Shown piece after piece: positions 1 through 8,705 of a stretch of DNA of 64,000 nt. The stretch covers positions 1,550,001 through 1,614,000 of the forward strand of contig CAVRQM010000001.1 in assembly GCA_963723455.1 (NCBI GenBank). Reading direction: 5' to 3'. The translations under genes and the position numbers were made by a program. How positions within the stretch are numbered: the first letter of the stretch is position 1; every line of letters begins with the position of its first letter. The stretch is from CAVRQM01 sp963723455 (GTDB lineage Bacteria; Pseudomonadota; Alphaproteobacteria; Acetobacterales; Acetobacteraceae). Under the pieces are notes generated by a model that was not told the DNA's origin, made no database searches, and saw nothing but the letters and a program-made list of their open reading frames with translations.

Positions 1-1290
<1,290 letters not shown>

Positions 1291-1299
1291 GGCGTGTCC

Positions 1300-1767
1300 T
1301 TATGGCTCGGCGGAAATGGCGGAGGCGGGGGCGGGGGGCGGCGTCAGGAACAGCTCGGACGGGGGCGGCGCGGCGCGCAACTCGGCGAGGCTGATCGCCG
1401 ACAACGTCGCGCGGATGGCATCGTTGACCGCCTCCCACCGCCCGCGCACGGCGCAGACGGAGCTGACATCGCAGGTGCCGGTCGCGCCCTCGACGCAGGC
1501 GGTCAGCGCGATCGGCCCGTCGATCGCGGCGATCACGTCGGCCACCGACACCTCGGACAGGCCGCGCGCCAGCCGGTAGCCGCCGCGCGCGCCGCGCGAG
1601 GAGGCAGCAAGCCGGGCGGCGGCCAGCAGCTTCAGCACTTTGGCTACGGTCGGCTCGGGGATCCCGGTGGCGGCCGCCAGACAGGGCGCCGTCTGCACCT
1701 TCTGCCCGGCGGACAGGCGCATCAACACCACCACGGCATAGTCCGTCAGCTTGGAAAGCCGTACCAT
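1300..1767 (-). CDS. Rrf2-family regulator of the suf operon
   Basis: A 155-residue winged-helix regulator. The N-terminus (MVRLSKLTDYAVVVLMRLSA) is the standard Rrf2 DNA-binding start, followed by the GARGGYRLAR wing and the VADVIAAIDGPIALTAC segment. Three cysteines in C-x7-C-x5-C order (residues about 91-105) match the Fe-S ligand region of IscR/SufR-type sensors. As first gene before sufB it probably senses cluster status and represses its own operon. The 1804-1828 inverted repeat just upstream is a candidate operator. The alanine/proline-rich tail after about residue 130 is not conserved in the family. Family assignment is secure; the ligand is inferred. Confidence 0.9.
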   Translation of the reverse strand: MVRLSKLTDYAVVVLMRLSAGQKVQTAPCLAAATGIPEPTVAKVLKLLAAARLAASSRGARGGYRLARGLSEVSVADVIAAIDGPIALTACVEGATGTCDVSSVCAVRGRWEAVNDAIRATLSAISLAELRAAPPPSELFLTPPPAPASAISAEP

Positions 1768-1803
1768 GACCCGACCAGGAACCCCGCATCCAGGAGAGAC
1801 TTA

Positions 1804-1828
1804 ATTCAGGACCGCGCCAGTCCTGAAT
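1804..1828 (-). promoter_or_regulatory. perfect 9-bp inverted repeat, candidate suf operator
   Basis: ATTCAGGAC and its exact complement GTCCTGAAT are separated by 7 bp, about 36 bp upstream of the Rrf2 start. On the reverse strand the repeat overlaps a possible promoter (TTCAGG, 17 bp, TTAAGT), the geometry expected of a repressor site. Binding by the adjacent Rrf2 protein is inferred. Confidence 0.6.
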
Positions 1829-1891
1829 GCTGAAATGGGCTGCCGCGCCGGCCGCGTCAAGCGGCGAGCCGTGGCACGGTCTGGGCGCGGT

Positions 1892-3388
1892 TCAGCGCCA
1901 TGCCATGCGATAGAACCGCGGCAACTCGTCGGCGGTCGGGTGGAACGACAGGGTGCGGTCGATGCCGTAGCTCGCGGCGTCGATGAACAGCGGCAGGAAG
2001 CAAGCCTGACCGGTGATCTCGGCGATGGCTTCCTCGTACATCGCCCGCCTGGAGTCGGCGGCCAGCGTGGCGCCGGCGCGGGCGATCAGGGCGGCCAGGC
2101 CGGGCAGGCGGGCGCAGTCCAGCGCGCCGCCATTGAAGAAGGTCGGCAGGAACGCCGCCATGTCGTTGATCGACGAACTGCCCCAGCTGCCCAGGAACAG
2201 CGGCGCCCGGCCGGCCCGGGCGAGCGCCATTGCCTGGGCTGGCGGCAGGATCGTCGCGGTCGTGCGGATGCCGATCTTGGTCAGGTCGTGGGCGACCGCC
2301 TCGGCCAGTTCGGGGCGGGAGTAGGTGACGAGCGTCGTGGAGAACCCGTCCGGCAGCCCGGCTTGGCTCAGCAGGTCGTGGGCGCGGCCGCGATCCAGCG
2401 GATAGGCGGTGGCGGCGGCGGCGTCGCAGGCGAACTGGGTCGGATAGCAGGGCGTGTCCAGCAGCCGCGCGCCGCCCGGCGCGATCAGCGTCGCCAGCCG
2501 GGCGCGGTCGATGGCGCAGCACACCGCTTGGCGCACCGGCAGCAGGGTCAGCGGCCCGCCGGGATCGCTCCGCCCGGCGGCATCAAGCGCCAGATAGGCG
2601 ACGCGCATCGAATCGGCGCGCAGCGCCTGCAGCATCGGCGCCTGGCCGATCGCGTCGAACTCCTCCGGGGTCAGCTGCCAGATCCAGTCCGCCCGGCCGC
2701 TGACCAGGTCGTTGTACGGCGTGACCGGATCGTCCGGCTGGTCGATCGACAGGCGGGGGATGCGCGCGCGGCCCTTCGGGCTGCCCGCCCAGTACGCCTC
2801 GTGCCGCGCCAGGGCGATGTGGCGGGTGCGCCGGTCGATCGCATCCAGCCGCCACGGGCCGGTGCCGATCGCCTCGCCTTGCGCCATGCCGGCCGGCAGG
2901 ATCGGCAGCACCGCGGCGCAGAACGCCAGCGCCGGCGCGAACGGATGGCGCAGCCGCAGCCGCACCCGGCTGTTGCCGGCGAGTTCCGCCCCGGCCAGCC
3001 ATTCGTAGTTCGACGGCGTGGCGATCCGCTCGCCTCGCACGATGCGCTGCACGGTGGCCACCACGTCCGCCGGCCCGAACGCCGAGCCGTCGTGGAACCA
3101 GACGCCGCGCCGCAGCGTGAACTCCCACGTCGTCGGGTCCGGCGCGCGCCAGTCGGTCGCCAGCAGCGGGCGCAGTTCCAGCGTGTCCGGGTCGTGGTGG
3201 ATCAGGCCGTCCCAAAGTTCGTGCGCCAGCGCCAGGCCGGTGCGCAGCGGTGTGGCGTACGGGTCCAGATCGTCCAGCCCGTCGCTCCAGGACACGCGCA
3301 GCGTGTCGGCGAATTGCTGCGCCCGCGCGGGGCGTGCGCCGACCAGCGCGGCGGCGGCGGCGCCGAGCAGCCCGCGCCGCCGCAGCAT
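1892..3388 (-). CDS. ABC transporter substrate-binding protein, peptide/nickel (SBP_bac_5) family
   Basis: A 498-residue exported binding protein. The first 24 residues (MLRRRGLLGAAAAALVGARP, then ARAQ) form a signal peptide with a twin-arginine-like RRRG start. The mature part shows family hallmarks: a WDGLIHHDPDTLELRPLLATDW segment near residue 60, TWEFTLRRGVWFHDG near 90, and PVRQAVCCAIDR near 290. It delivers oligopeptides or similar solutes to an inner-membrane permease, but no permease or ATPase gene is adjacent, so the substrate is open. The SDR gene lies 7 bp upstream on the same strand, suggesting co-transcription. Confidence 0.88.
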   Translation of the reverse strand: MLRRRGLLGAAAAALVGARPARAQQFADTLRVSWSDGLDDLDPYATPLRTGLALAHELWDGLIHHDPDTLELRPLLATDWRAPDPTTWEFTLRRGVWFHDGSAFGPADVVATVQRIVRGERIATPSNYEWLAGAELAGNSRVRLRLRHPFAPALAFCAAVLPILPAGMAQGEAIGTGPWRLDAIDRRTRHIALARHEAYWAGSPKGRARIPRLSIDQPDDPVTPYNDLVSGRADWIWQLTPEEFDAIGQAPMLQALRADSMRVAYLALDAAGRSDPGGPLTLLPVRQAVCCAIDRARLATLIAPGGARLLDTPCYPTQFACDAAAATAYPLDRGRAHDLLSQAGLPDGFSTTLVTYSRPELAEAVAHDLTKIGIRTTATILPPAQAMALARAGRAPLFLGSWGSSSINDMAAFLPTFFNGGALDCARLPGLAALIARAGATLAADSRRAMYEEAIAEITGQACFLPLFIDAASYGIDRTLSFHPTADELPRFYRMAWR

Positions 3389-3395
3389 GCGGCAG

Positions 3396-4178
3396 TCAGC
3401 CCAGCGTGGCGTTGAACGCGCCGCCGTCGAGCAGGAGATTCTGCCCGACGATGTATCCGGCCTGCGCGCTGCACAAGAATGCGCAAGCCGCGCCGAACTC
3501 CTCCGGGTCGCCGAGCCGCCCCGCGGGATTCTCGGTCCCGCGCCGCGCCAGTTCAGCTTCGGCCGAGCCGCCGCTGCGCTGTGCGGCCGTGGCGGCCAGG
3601 CTGCGCAGGCGGTCGGTCAGGAAGGGTCCGGGCAGCAGGTTGTTGATGGTGACGTTGTGGCGCGCGACCTGCCGCGACAGGCCGGCGACGAAGCCGGTCA
3701 GGCCGGCGCGCGCGCCGTTGCTCATGCCGAGCGCCGGGATCGGCGACTTCACCGAACCCGAGGTGATGTTGACGATGCGCCCGAAGCGGCGGGCGATCAT
3801 GCCGTCGATCACGGCGCGGATCAGAAAGATCGGCGTCAGCATGTTGGCGTCCAGCGCGCGCACCCAGGCGTCGCGGTCCCAGTCGCGGAAATCCCCGGCG
3901 GGCGGGCCGCCGGCGTTGTTCACCAGGATGTCCGGGTCGGGGCAGGCGGCCAGCGCCGCCGCGCGACCGGCATCGGTGGTGATGTCGCCCGCCACGGTGG
4001 TCACGGCCGCGCCGGTCTCGGCGCGGATTGCGGCGGCCGCGTCCTCCAGCGGACCGGCCTGACGCGCGGTGATGGTCACCGCCACGCCTTCGCGCGCCAG
4101 CGCCAGCGCGCAGCCGCGGCCCAGGCCACGGCTCGCCGCGCAGACCAGCGCGCGCCGTCCAGCCAACCCGGTATCCAT
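3396..4178 (-). CDS. SDR family oxidoreductase lacking the usual YxxxK motif
   Basis: A 260-residue Rossmann-fold protein. The cofactor loop ASRGLGRG (residues about 15-22), the VNNAGGPP motif (about 87) and the C-terminal INNLLPGPFLTDRL segment are clear SDR features. Where classical members carry YxxxK, the sequence reads LGMSNGARAGL, so both catalytic Tyr and Lys are absent from the expected place. This matches the atypical BKR-like subgroup of 3-oxoacyl-ACP-reductase relatives, whose substrate is not established. It lies immediately upstream of the binding protein, probably in one operon. Reductase activity should not be assumed. Confidence 0.85.
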   Translation of the reverse strand: MDTGLAGRRALVCAASRGLGRGCALALAREGVAVTITARQAGPLEDAAAAIRAETGAAVTTVAGDITTDAGRAAALAACPDPDILVNNAGGPPAGDFRDWDRDAWVRALDANMLTPIFLIRAVIDGMIARRFGRIVNITSGSVKSPIPALGMSNGARAGLTGFVAGLSRQVARHNVTINNLLPGPFLTDRLRSLAATAAQRSGGSAEAELARRGTENPAGRLGDPEEFGAACAFLCSAQAGYIVGQNLLLDGGAFNATLG

Positions 4179-4313
4179 CGCCCCGCCCTCCGTCCGGTGT
4201 CGCCCGGCATCACTAGCGCCGGCAGCCGCAACCCGTCCATTGGTCGGTGAATTCCTGTCGTTGAGGATCGGACGAGGTTGACGGCCGCGAGGTCGTTGCG
4301 CATGAGTGATGAA

Positions 4314-4600
4314 TCATGGGCTTGCCTTGACGGCCAGCAGGTAATCGGCGCCGGCGCCCTTGATGGCGGTCGCGATGGTCGCCTTGGTGGCGGTGGCCTC
4401 GATCGAGACGCTGGCGCCTCTGAGGCCGTTGTTCTCGGCGAGCCGGGCCAGCAGCACCGGACTGGCGGTCAACTTATTGCATTCCTCGGGCCGGCGCCTG
4501 CTGGCCGAGCACCTGCCGGCTGGCCGTGGCGAACGCCGAGACGAGATTGATGGGTGGTCCGCGCGGCACGGTCGTGGCCACCGGTGGGCAATCGGACAAG
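4314..4600 (-). pseudogene. remnant of an ISAs1-family transposase
   Basis: Two reading frames together match the middle of ISAs1-type transposases. One reads INLVSAFATASRQVLGQQAP, and after a frameshift near 4490 the other reads PVLLARLAENNGLRGA, SIEATATKATIATAIKGAGA and DYLLAVKASP before a stop. ISAs1 transposases are about 370 residues. Here only some 95 are visible, without start or DDE context, so this is a dead fragment. No terminal inverted repeats or target duplication could be identified. The rest of the 4179-4802 gap shows no gene. Confidence 0.72.
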
Positions 4601-4802
4601 CATCGCTCGGATCGTCGGTGGTCGTGAAGTGCTCCAGCAGAACGCCAGGGCGGGATTTCTCCGAGGCTGGCTTCGGACGACAACATCGGGCGGCTCCGAT
4701 CGACAACGCCCCCTCAGATCAATGAGTTGCTAAGGTGTCAGCGCTGGAACATGAGTTCGCGGTTCTACCGGCGCCGGATGGCGGCTTGATCCTGCCGGCG
4801 CG

Positions 4803-5264
4803 ATGAGAGAGGGTCCGCCGGAGATGACAGAGGACACGACGAACATGCTGGCACGCACCGGACTGGACGCGCAGGAAGCGCTGGTCTGCACGATGGTGCT
4901 GATCGCGGCGGCCAGCGGCGAGATCACCGATCGCGAGATCGGGGTGATGTCCGCCCTGGTGCAGACGCTGCCGGTGTTCCACGGCTTCTCCTCCGGCCGG
5001 CTCGACGCCGCCACTGAGGCCAGCATCGCCCTGCTGGACGAGGAAGACGGGCTGGCCCATGCCGGGCGCATGATCCGCGACGCGCTGGAGCCGCGGCTGC
5101 GCGAGACCGCCTATGCGCTGGGCTGCGAGGTAGTGGCCGCCGACCGGTTCGCCGAGCAGGACAGCCTGCGCATGCTGGAGTTCGTGCGCGGCGAACTGCA
5201 TGTGGACAAGCTGGTCGCCGCCGCCATCGAGCGCGGCGCGCGGGCGCGCTTCCAGCAGGTCTGA
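4803..5264 (+). CDS. TerB-like tellurite-resistance-domain protein
   Basis: A small, mainly helical protein of 153 residues (146 if the ATG at 4824 is used). The pattern EALVCTMVLIAAASGEITDREIGVMSALV, followed by a second helical repeat ending in VDKLVAAAIERGARARF, fits the TerB/TerB-like fold, a metal-binding helical domain often found in stress-related clusters. It is the first of six co-directional genes reaching 9982. Neither start has a well-placed ribosome site: the CCGGAG before 4824 is too close. Function in this organism is unknown; the domain call is by pattern only. Confidence 0.65.
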   Translation: MREGPPEMTEDTTNMLARTGLDAQEALVCTMVLIAAASGEITDREIGVMSALVQTLPVFHGFSSGRLDAATEASIALLDEEDGLAHAGRMIRDALEPRLRETAYALGCEVVAADRFAEQDSLRMLEFVRGELHVDKLVAAAIERGARARFQQV

Positions 5265-5355
5265 CGCCGCCGCCTCTCGCCGCGGCGCGGCTGGCGGGAA
5301 CAGCCGGGCCTGCCCGCGCGTTCGCGTCCGCGTGACCGCAGGCGGAGGTTCGACC

Positions 5356-5970
5356 ATGGCGGATGCAATCGATCCCGGAGTTGGCGCCGTGAGCGCCGGG
5401 CAACAAAAGGCCGGGCCGGCGATTGGCGCCGAGGCGCATGAGGTGCAGGCGGTGTTCGCCTCCAACGCGGCCTTGGAGGAGGCGATCGGCCGGCTGCGCG
5501 AAGCCGGGTTCGACCACGCCGACCTGAGCCTGCCGCACGCCCGTCCGGCGGCGCAGGAAGCGACGCCCGAGCAGGGCGCGGACGACCCGCTGACGCATGA
5601 CGACACCCAGCAGATGCGCACGATGGAGACCAGCATGGCCGGCACCGTCGGCGCCTTCGCCGCGGCCGGCGTGACGGTTGCCACCGGCGGTGCCGCGCTG
5701 GCGGCGGCGGCGGCGGCGGCGGCGGTCGGCGCGGGGGCCGCCGCGATCGCGCACACCGCCCGCAACGCCGCAGTCGGCGCGCAGCAGCAGGGGCGCGACG
5801 AGGCGGCGCGGCGCGGCGAGCTGGTGCTGGCGGTGCGGACCACCGACGCCGACCGCCGCGGTCGCGCCGAGGCGCTGCTGCGCGCCGCCGGGGCGACCCG
5901 GATAGCCGCGGTCGATCGCACTGACGCGGACGTGACCAGCGGCATCGATTCCGCCGCCTGGACCGGCTGA
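5356..5970 (+). CDS. alanine-rich protein with stress-protein-17M-like N-terminal domain
   Basis: A 204-residue protein starting at an ATG preceded by GGCGGAGG. Residues about 25-60 (VQAVFASNAALEEAIGRLRE, then AGF) resemble the small alpha/beta domain of general stress protein 17M/YflT. A central Ala/Gly-rich hydrophobic stretch (about 95-140) resembles a glycine-zipper membrane segment. A C-terminal part (ELVLAVRTTDADRRGRAEAL, then LRAAGA) looks like a second copy of the alpha/beta fold. This layout is common in small stress-induced envelope proteins. It sits between the TerB-like gene and a 93-residue gene 11 bp downstream. Confidence 0.65.
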   Translation: MADAIDPGVGAVSAGQQKAGPAIGAEAHEVQAVFASNAALEEAIGRLREAGFDHADLSLPHARPAAQEATPEQGADDPLTHDDTQQMRTMETSMAGTVGAFAAAGVTVATGGAALAAAAAAAAVGAGAAAIAHTARNAAVGAQQQGRDEAARRGELVLAVRTTDADRRGRAEALLRAAGATRIAAVDRTDADVTSGIDSAAWTG

Positions 5971-5981
5971 GGGACGCGCAC

Positions 5982-6263
5982 ATGCCGATCTTCCGCCTGC
6001 AGCCGGTGGCGGCGTTGCTCGAGGACGCGGCCTGGCGCAACAGCCCGGTGCATGACGTGTTGTGGGTGAACGCCGCCGACGAGGCGGAGGCGCGCGCCCT
6101 GGCCAGCGGCCGCTATGACGCGGCCGGCGCGAACATCCCCGGCGTCAGCGCCGGGCCGTCGCCGTGGCTGGATGCGCGCTTGGTGCGGGCCAGTCCCGAA
6201 GCCGCCGGCCCGGACGGCGCGGCCATCCCGGTGGGCGTGGTGATGGGCGACCGGCAGATGTGA
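5982..6263 (+). CDS. hypothetical protein, 93 residues
   Basis: A short protein, MPIFRLQPVAALLEDAAW onward, starting 11 bp after the stress-domain gene and in the same direction, so probably co-transcribed. No signal peptide, membrane segment or metal-binding motif is visible. The middle (VNAADEAEARALASGRYDAA) is helical in character. I do not recognise the family. Codon composition is like the neighbours, which supports it being real. Confidence 0.6.
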   Translation: MPIFRLQPVAALLEDAAWRNSPVHDVLWVNAADEAEARALASGRYDAAGANIPGVSAGPSPWLDARLVRASPEAAGPDGAAIPVGVVMGDRQM

Positions 6264-6363
6264 CGCAGCCGGGTGCCGCGCCGCGCCCCGCCTCGCCCCC
6301 GGGGTTGCCCAGTTCGGATCGACCTGACACTGTACGCGGCAGGATGTCTGTGACTGGTGGGAC

Positions 6364-7332
6364 GTGACGCGGAGGTCGGGGCGGCTGCTCGCGATGCTTG
6401 CGGCCGGCGCGGCGGCGGCCACCGCCGGATGCGCCGTCCGGCCCGCAAGCGTGGCCGTGGTCGCGCCGCCGGCAGCGCAGCCGGCGCTTTCCGGCCAGGA
6501 CGCAGCACAGGTGCGGGCGGCACTGCTGGGCCGCCTGTCCGCGAGCGGCCTGGCGCCGCCGCCGCGCATCGAGCAGACCGACGCCGCCGTGACGGATGCC
6601 TCCGGGGCATCGCTCAGCGTTCCCGTGATGCGCGTGAGCTTTCCCGAGCAGGTGTTCTTCGACTTCGACCGCGACGCGCTGTGGCCCGATGCGGGGCCGG
6701 TCTGCGACCTGATCGCCGACAGCATCCGCCGCGATGTCGCCGGCGTGCAGGTGACCATCGTCGGCCATACCGACGCGATCGGGAGCGACGCCTATAATCT
6801 GGACCTGTCGCGCCGCCGCGCGCTCGCGGTGATGCGGGCGCTGCTCGCGCGCGGCGTCGATCCCGGCGCGCTGAGCACGGTCGCGCTCGGCAAGCGCCAG
6901 CCGGTCGCGCCGGACGACACCCCGGCCGGGCGCGCCGAGAACCGCCGGGTCGAGTTCTTCGTCTCGCCGAGCCTGTCGGCCAATCTCGCCGTGATCCGCG
7001 CCCAGCCGGTCCAGGCGGGGTTCGCGGCGGCGGACGTGCCGCCGGGCGCCGCGGTGCAGGTGCTGCGGCCGGCCGCCGGCGACGACGGCCTGACGCTGGC
7101 CGCGATCGGCTCCATCGCGCTCGCCCAGCCGATCGGGCCGGCCGCCTCGCCGCGAGCCGTGGCGCCCGATGCGCCGGGCGCCGCGCCGGAGCCGGCGCAG
7201 GGGCTGCCGGTGGCGCAGCAGGCGGCGCCGGCCCCGCGCCCCGCGCCCCTGGCCGAGACGCCGCCCGCGGTCGCCCGTCCGCTGGCGCCGCAATACGCGC
7301 CGCGTGCGCCCGGCGCAGCGCTGTCGTATTAG
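6364..7332 (+). CDS. OmpA-family lipoprotein
   Basis: A 322-residue envelope protein. The GTG at 6364 gives a hydrophobic leader ending in a lipobox-like ATAGC (Cys about residue 20), so the protein is probably lipid-anchored. Residues about 95-200 are an OmpA C-terminal peptidoglycan-binding domain: VFFDFDRDALWPDA, VTIVGHTDAIGSDAYNLDLS and GRAENRRVEFFV. The last 100 residues are Pro/Ala-rich and low-complexity. It would tether the outer membrane to the cell wall. It heads the run of three envelope genes ending at 9982. The GTG start is the least certain part. Confidence 0.82.
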   Translation: MTRRSGRLLAMLAAGAAAATAGCAVRPASVAVVAPPAAQPALSGQDAAQVRAALLGRLSASGLAPPPRIEQTDAAVTDASGASLSVPVMRVSFPEQVFFDFDRDALWPDAGPVCDLIADSIRRDVAGVQVTIVGHTDAIGSDAYNLDLSRRRALAVMRALLARGVDPGALSTVALGKRQPVAPDDTPAGRAENRRVEFFVSPSLSANLAVIRAQPVQAGFAAADVPPGAAVQVLRPAAGDDGLTLAAIGSIALAQPIGPAASPRAVAPDAPGAAPEPAQGLPVAQQAAPAPRPAPLAETPPAVARPLAPQYAPRAPGAALSY

Positions 7333-7355
7333 CCGTCGGATTTGCGGAGACCAGC

Positions 7356-8705
7356 ATGTTCAGCGCCAAATCCGCGCGCAGCCAGACGCCCGGGGCGCCG
7401 GCGTCGCCGCTGCAACCCGGTTTCGACGCCGCGATGAGCTTCCCGCCGGAGCGTGCGCGCGCCCTGGCACAGACGCGCGAGGCGCTCGCCGCCCAGGCCC
7501 AGAAGGAAGTCGCGTTCCGGGTCGTCTCGGTTGACGCGGACAACCTGACCGCCGGCGCCCGCCTGCATGTGCTGGAGCCGGCCCGCGGCGTGCTGGCCGA
7601 GTGGCGGCAGGCGCGCGCGCCTTTTGACCGCGCCATCGAGCCGTTCCTGCCGGCGATCAACGCGGTGCGCGACCTGGAGCGGCAGGTCGCGACGTGCGAG
7701 CAGGAAAAGCAGCAGGCGCTCGGGCAGGCCGAACACAAGCTGGAGCAGGACCAGGCCTATCTGCGGGTGCGCGACCGGCACCACTCGACGCGCGTCCGCT
7801 TCGACGAGCTGCGCGCCGCGCACAGCAACCTGGACGCCAACATGGGCGCGTATCACCCGCTGTACTGGGTGGCGCTGTTCGGCATCGGCGGCGCCGAGTG
7901 GCTGATCAACTACAGCGTGTTCTACATGTTCATGGGGATCCCGGCGCTGGCCGCGGGCGCCACGATCGTCCTCGGCGTCCTGCTGGCCTTCGCCGCGCAC
8001 GGGCATGGCACGCTGTTCAAGCAGTGGTCGCATCTGTTCGGCGCGGAGCGGCGCAGCATCGAGCGGCATGGCGACCGCCGGCTGCTGGTGCTGTCAACCT
8101 TCGCGCTGCTGGTGGTCCTGCTGGCGGCCGGCGGCTCGCGCTACGCCGCCGTCGTCTCGGCCACGGCAGGCCAGGTCAGCGACAATTTGGCTGGCGCGGA
8201 CGCGATCATCCAGACCCATCCGCTGCGCGACGTGCTGCTGAGCCTGCTCGCCAACGTCGCCGCCTGGGCGGTCGGCGTGTTCATCGCCTACCTCGCGCAC
8301 GATGTCGATCCCGACTACATGCGCGCGACGCGGCAGGAGCAGGTCTGGTCGCGGCGCTACCACCGCATGCGCGCGCCGACCGAGGACGAGCAGCGCACCA
8401 TCGAGGCGCAGTTCGAGAGGCGGGTGCGCGAACTGCGCGCCACCGCGCAGCGGCAGGCGGCCGGCGTGCGCGCCCAGCACGAGCTTCTGGCGCAGGTCGA
8501 GCGGCACGAGGCGGCGGTGGTCGCCGCCGTGGCCGCGCAGGTGGCGACGAATGCCAGCGCCTATCACGACGTGCTGGCCGAGCTGGTGATCTCGATGCAG
8601 GGCGAGTGCCGCGTCCGCCAGGGCGAGCCGGACATCTCCGCCCATGCGTTCAAGGCGCTGGTCCCGCGCATCCAGGCGGCGGATCTGCGAGCGATGGTGG
8701 AATGA
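7356..8705 (+). CDS. coiled-coil inner-membrane protein of unknown function
   Basis: 449 residues with the ATG 23 bp after the OmpA gene. An N-terminal coiled coil (about 95-150, rich in Glu, Gln and Arg) precedes membrane segments near residues 165-215 (two closely spaced), 248-270 and 290-312. A second long charged coiled coil follows (about 335-400). The C-terminus is soluble. I do not recognise a named family. Membrane anchoring between two coiled coils suggests a scaffold linking periplasm and cytoplasm. Its stop overlaps the ATG of the next gene (ATGA at 8702-8705), so the two are translationally coupled. Confidence 0.7.
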   Translation: MFSAKSARSQTPGAPASPLQPGFDAAMSFPPERARALAQTREALAAQAQKEVAFRVVSVDADNLTAGARLHVLEPARGVLAEWRQARAPFDRAIEPFLPAINAVRDLERQVATCEQEKQQALGQAEHKLEQDQAYLRVRDRHHSTRVRFDELRAAHSNLDANMGAYHPLYWVALFGIGGAEWLINYSVFYMFMGIPALAAGATIVLGVLLAFAAHGHGTLFKQWSHLFGAERRSIERHGDRRLLVLSTFALLVVLLAAGGSRYAAVVSATAGQVSDNLAGADAIIQTHPLRDVLLSLLANVAAWAVGVFIAYLAHDVDPDYMRATRQEQVWSRRYHRMRAPTEDEQRTIEAQFERRVRELRATAQRQAAGVRAQHELLAQVERHEAAVVAAVAAQVATNASAYHDVLAELVISMQGECRVRQGEPDISAHAFKALVPRIQAADLRAMVE

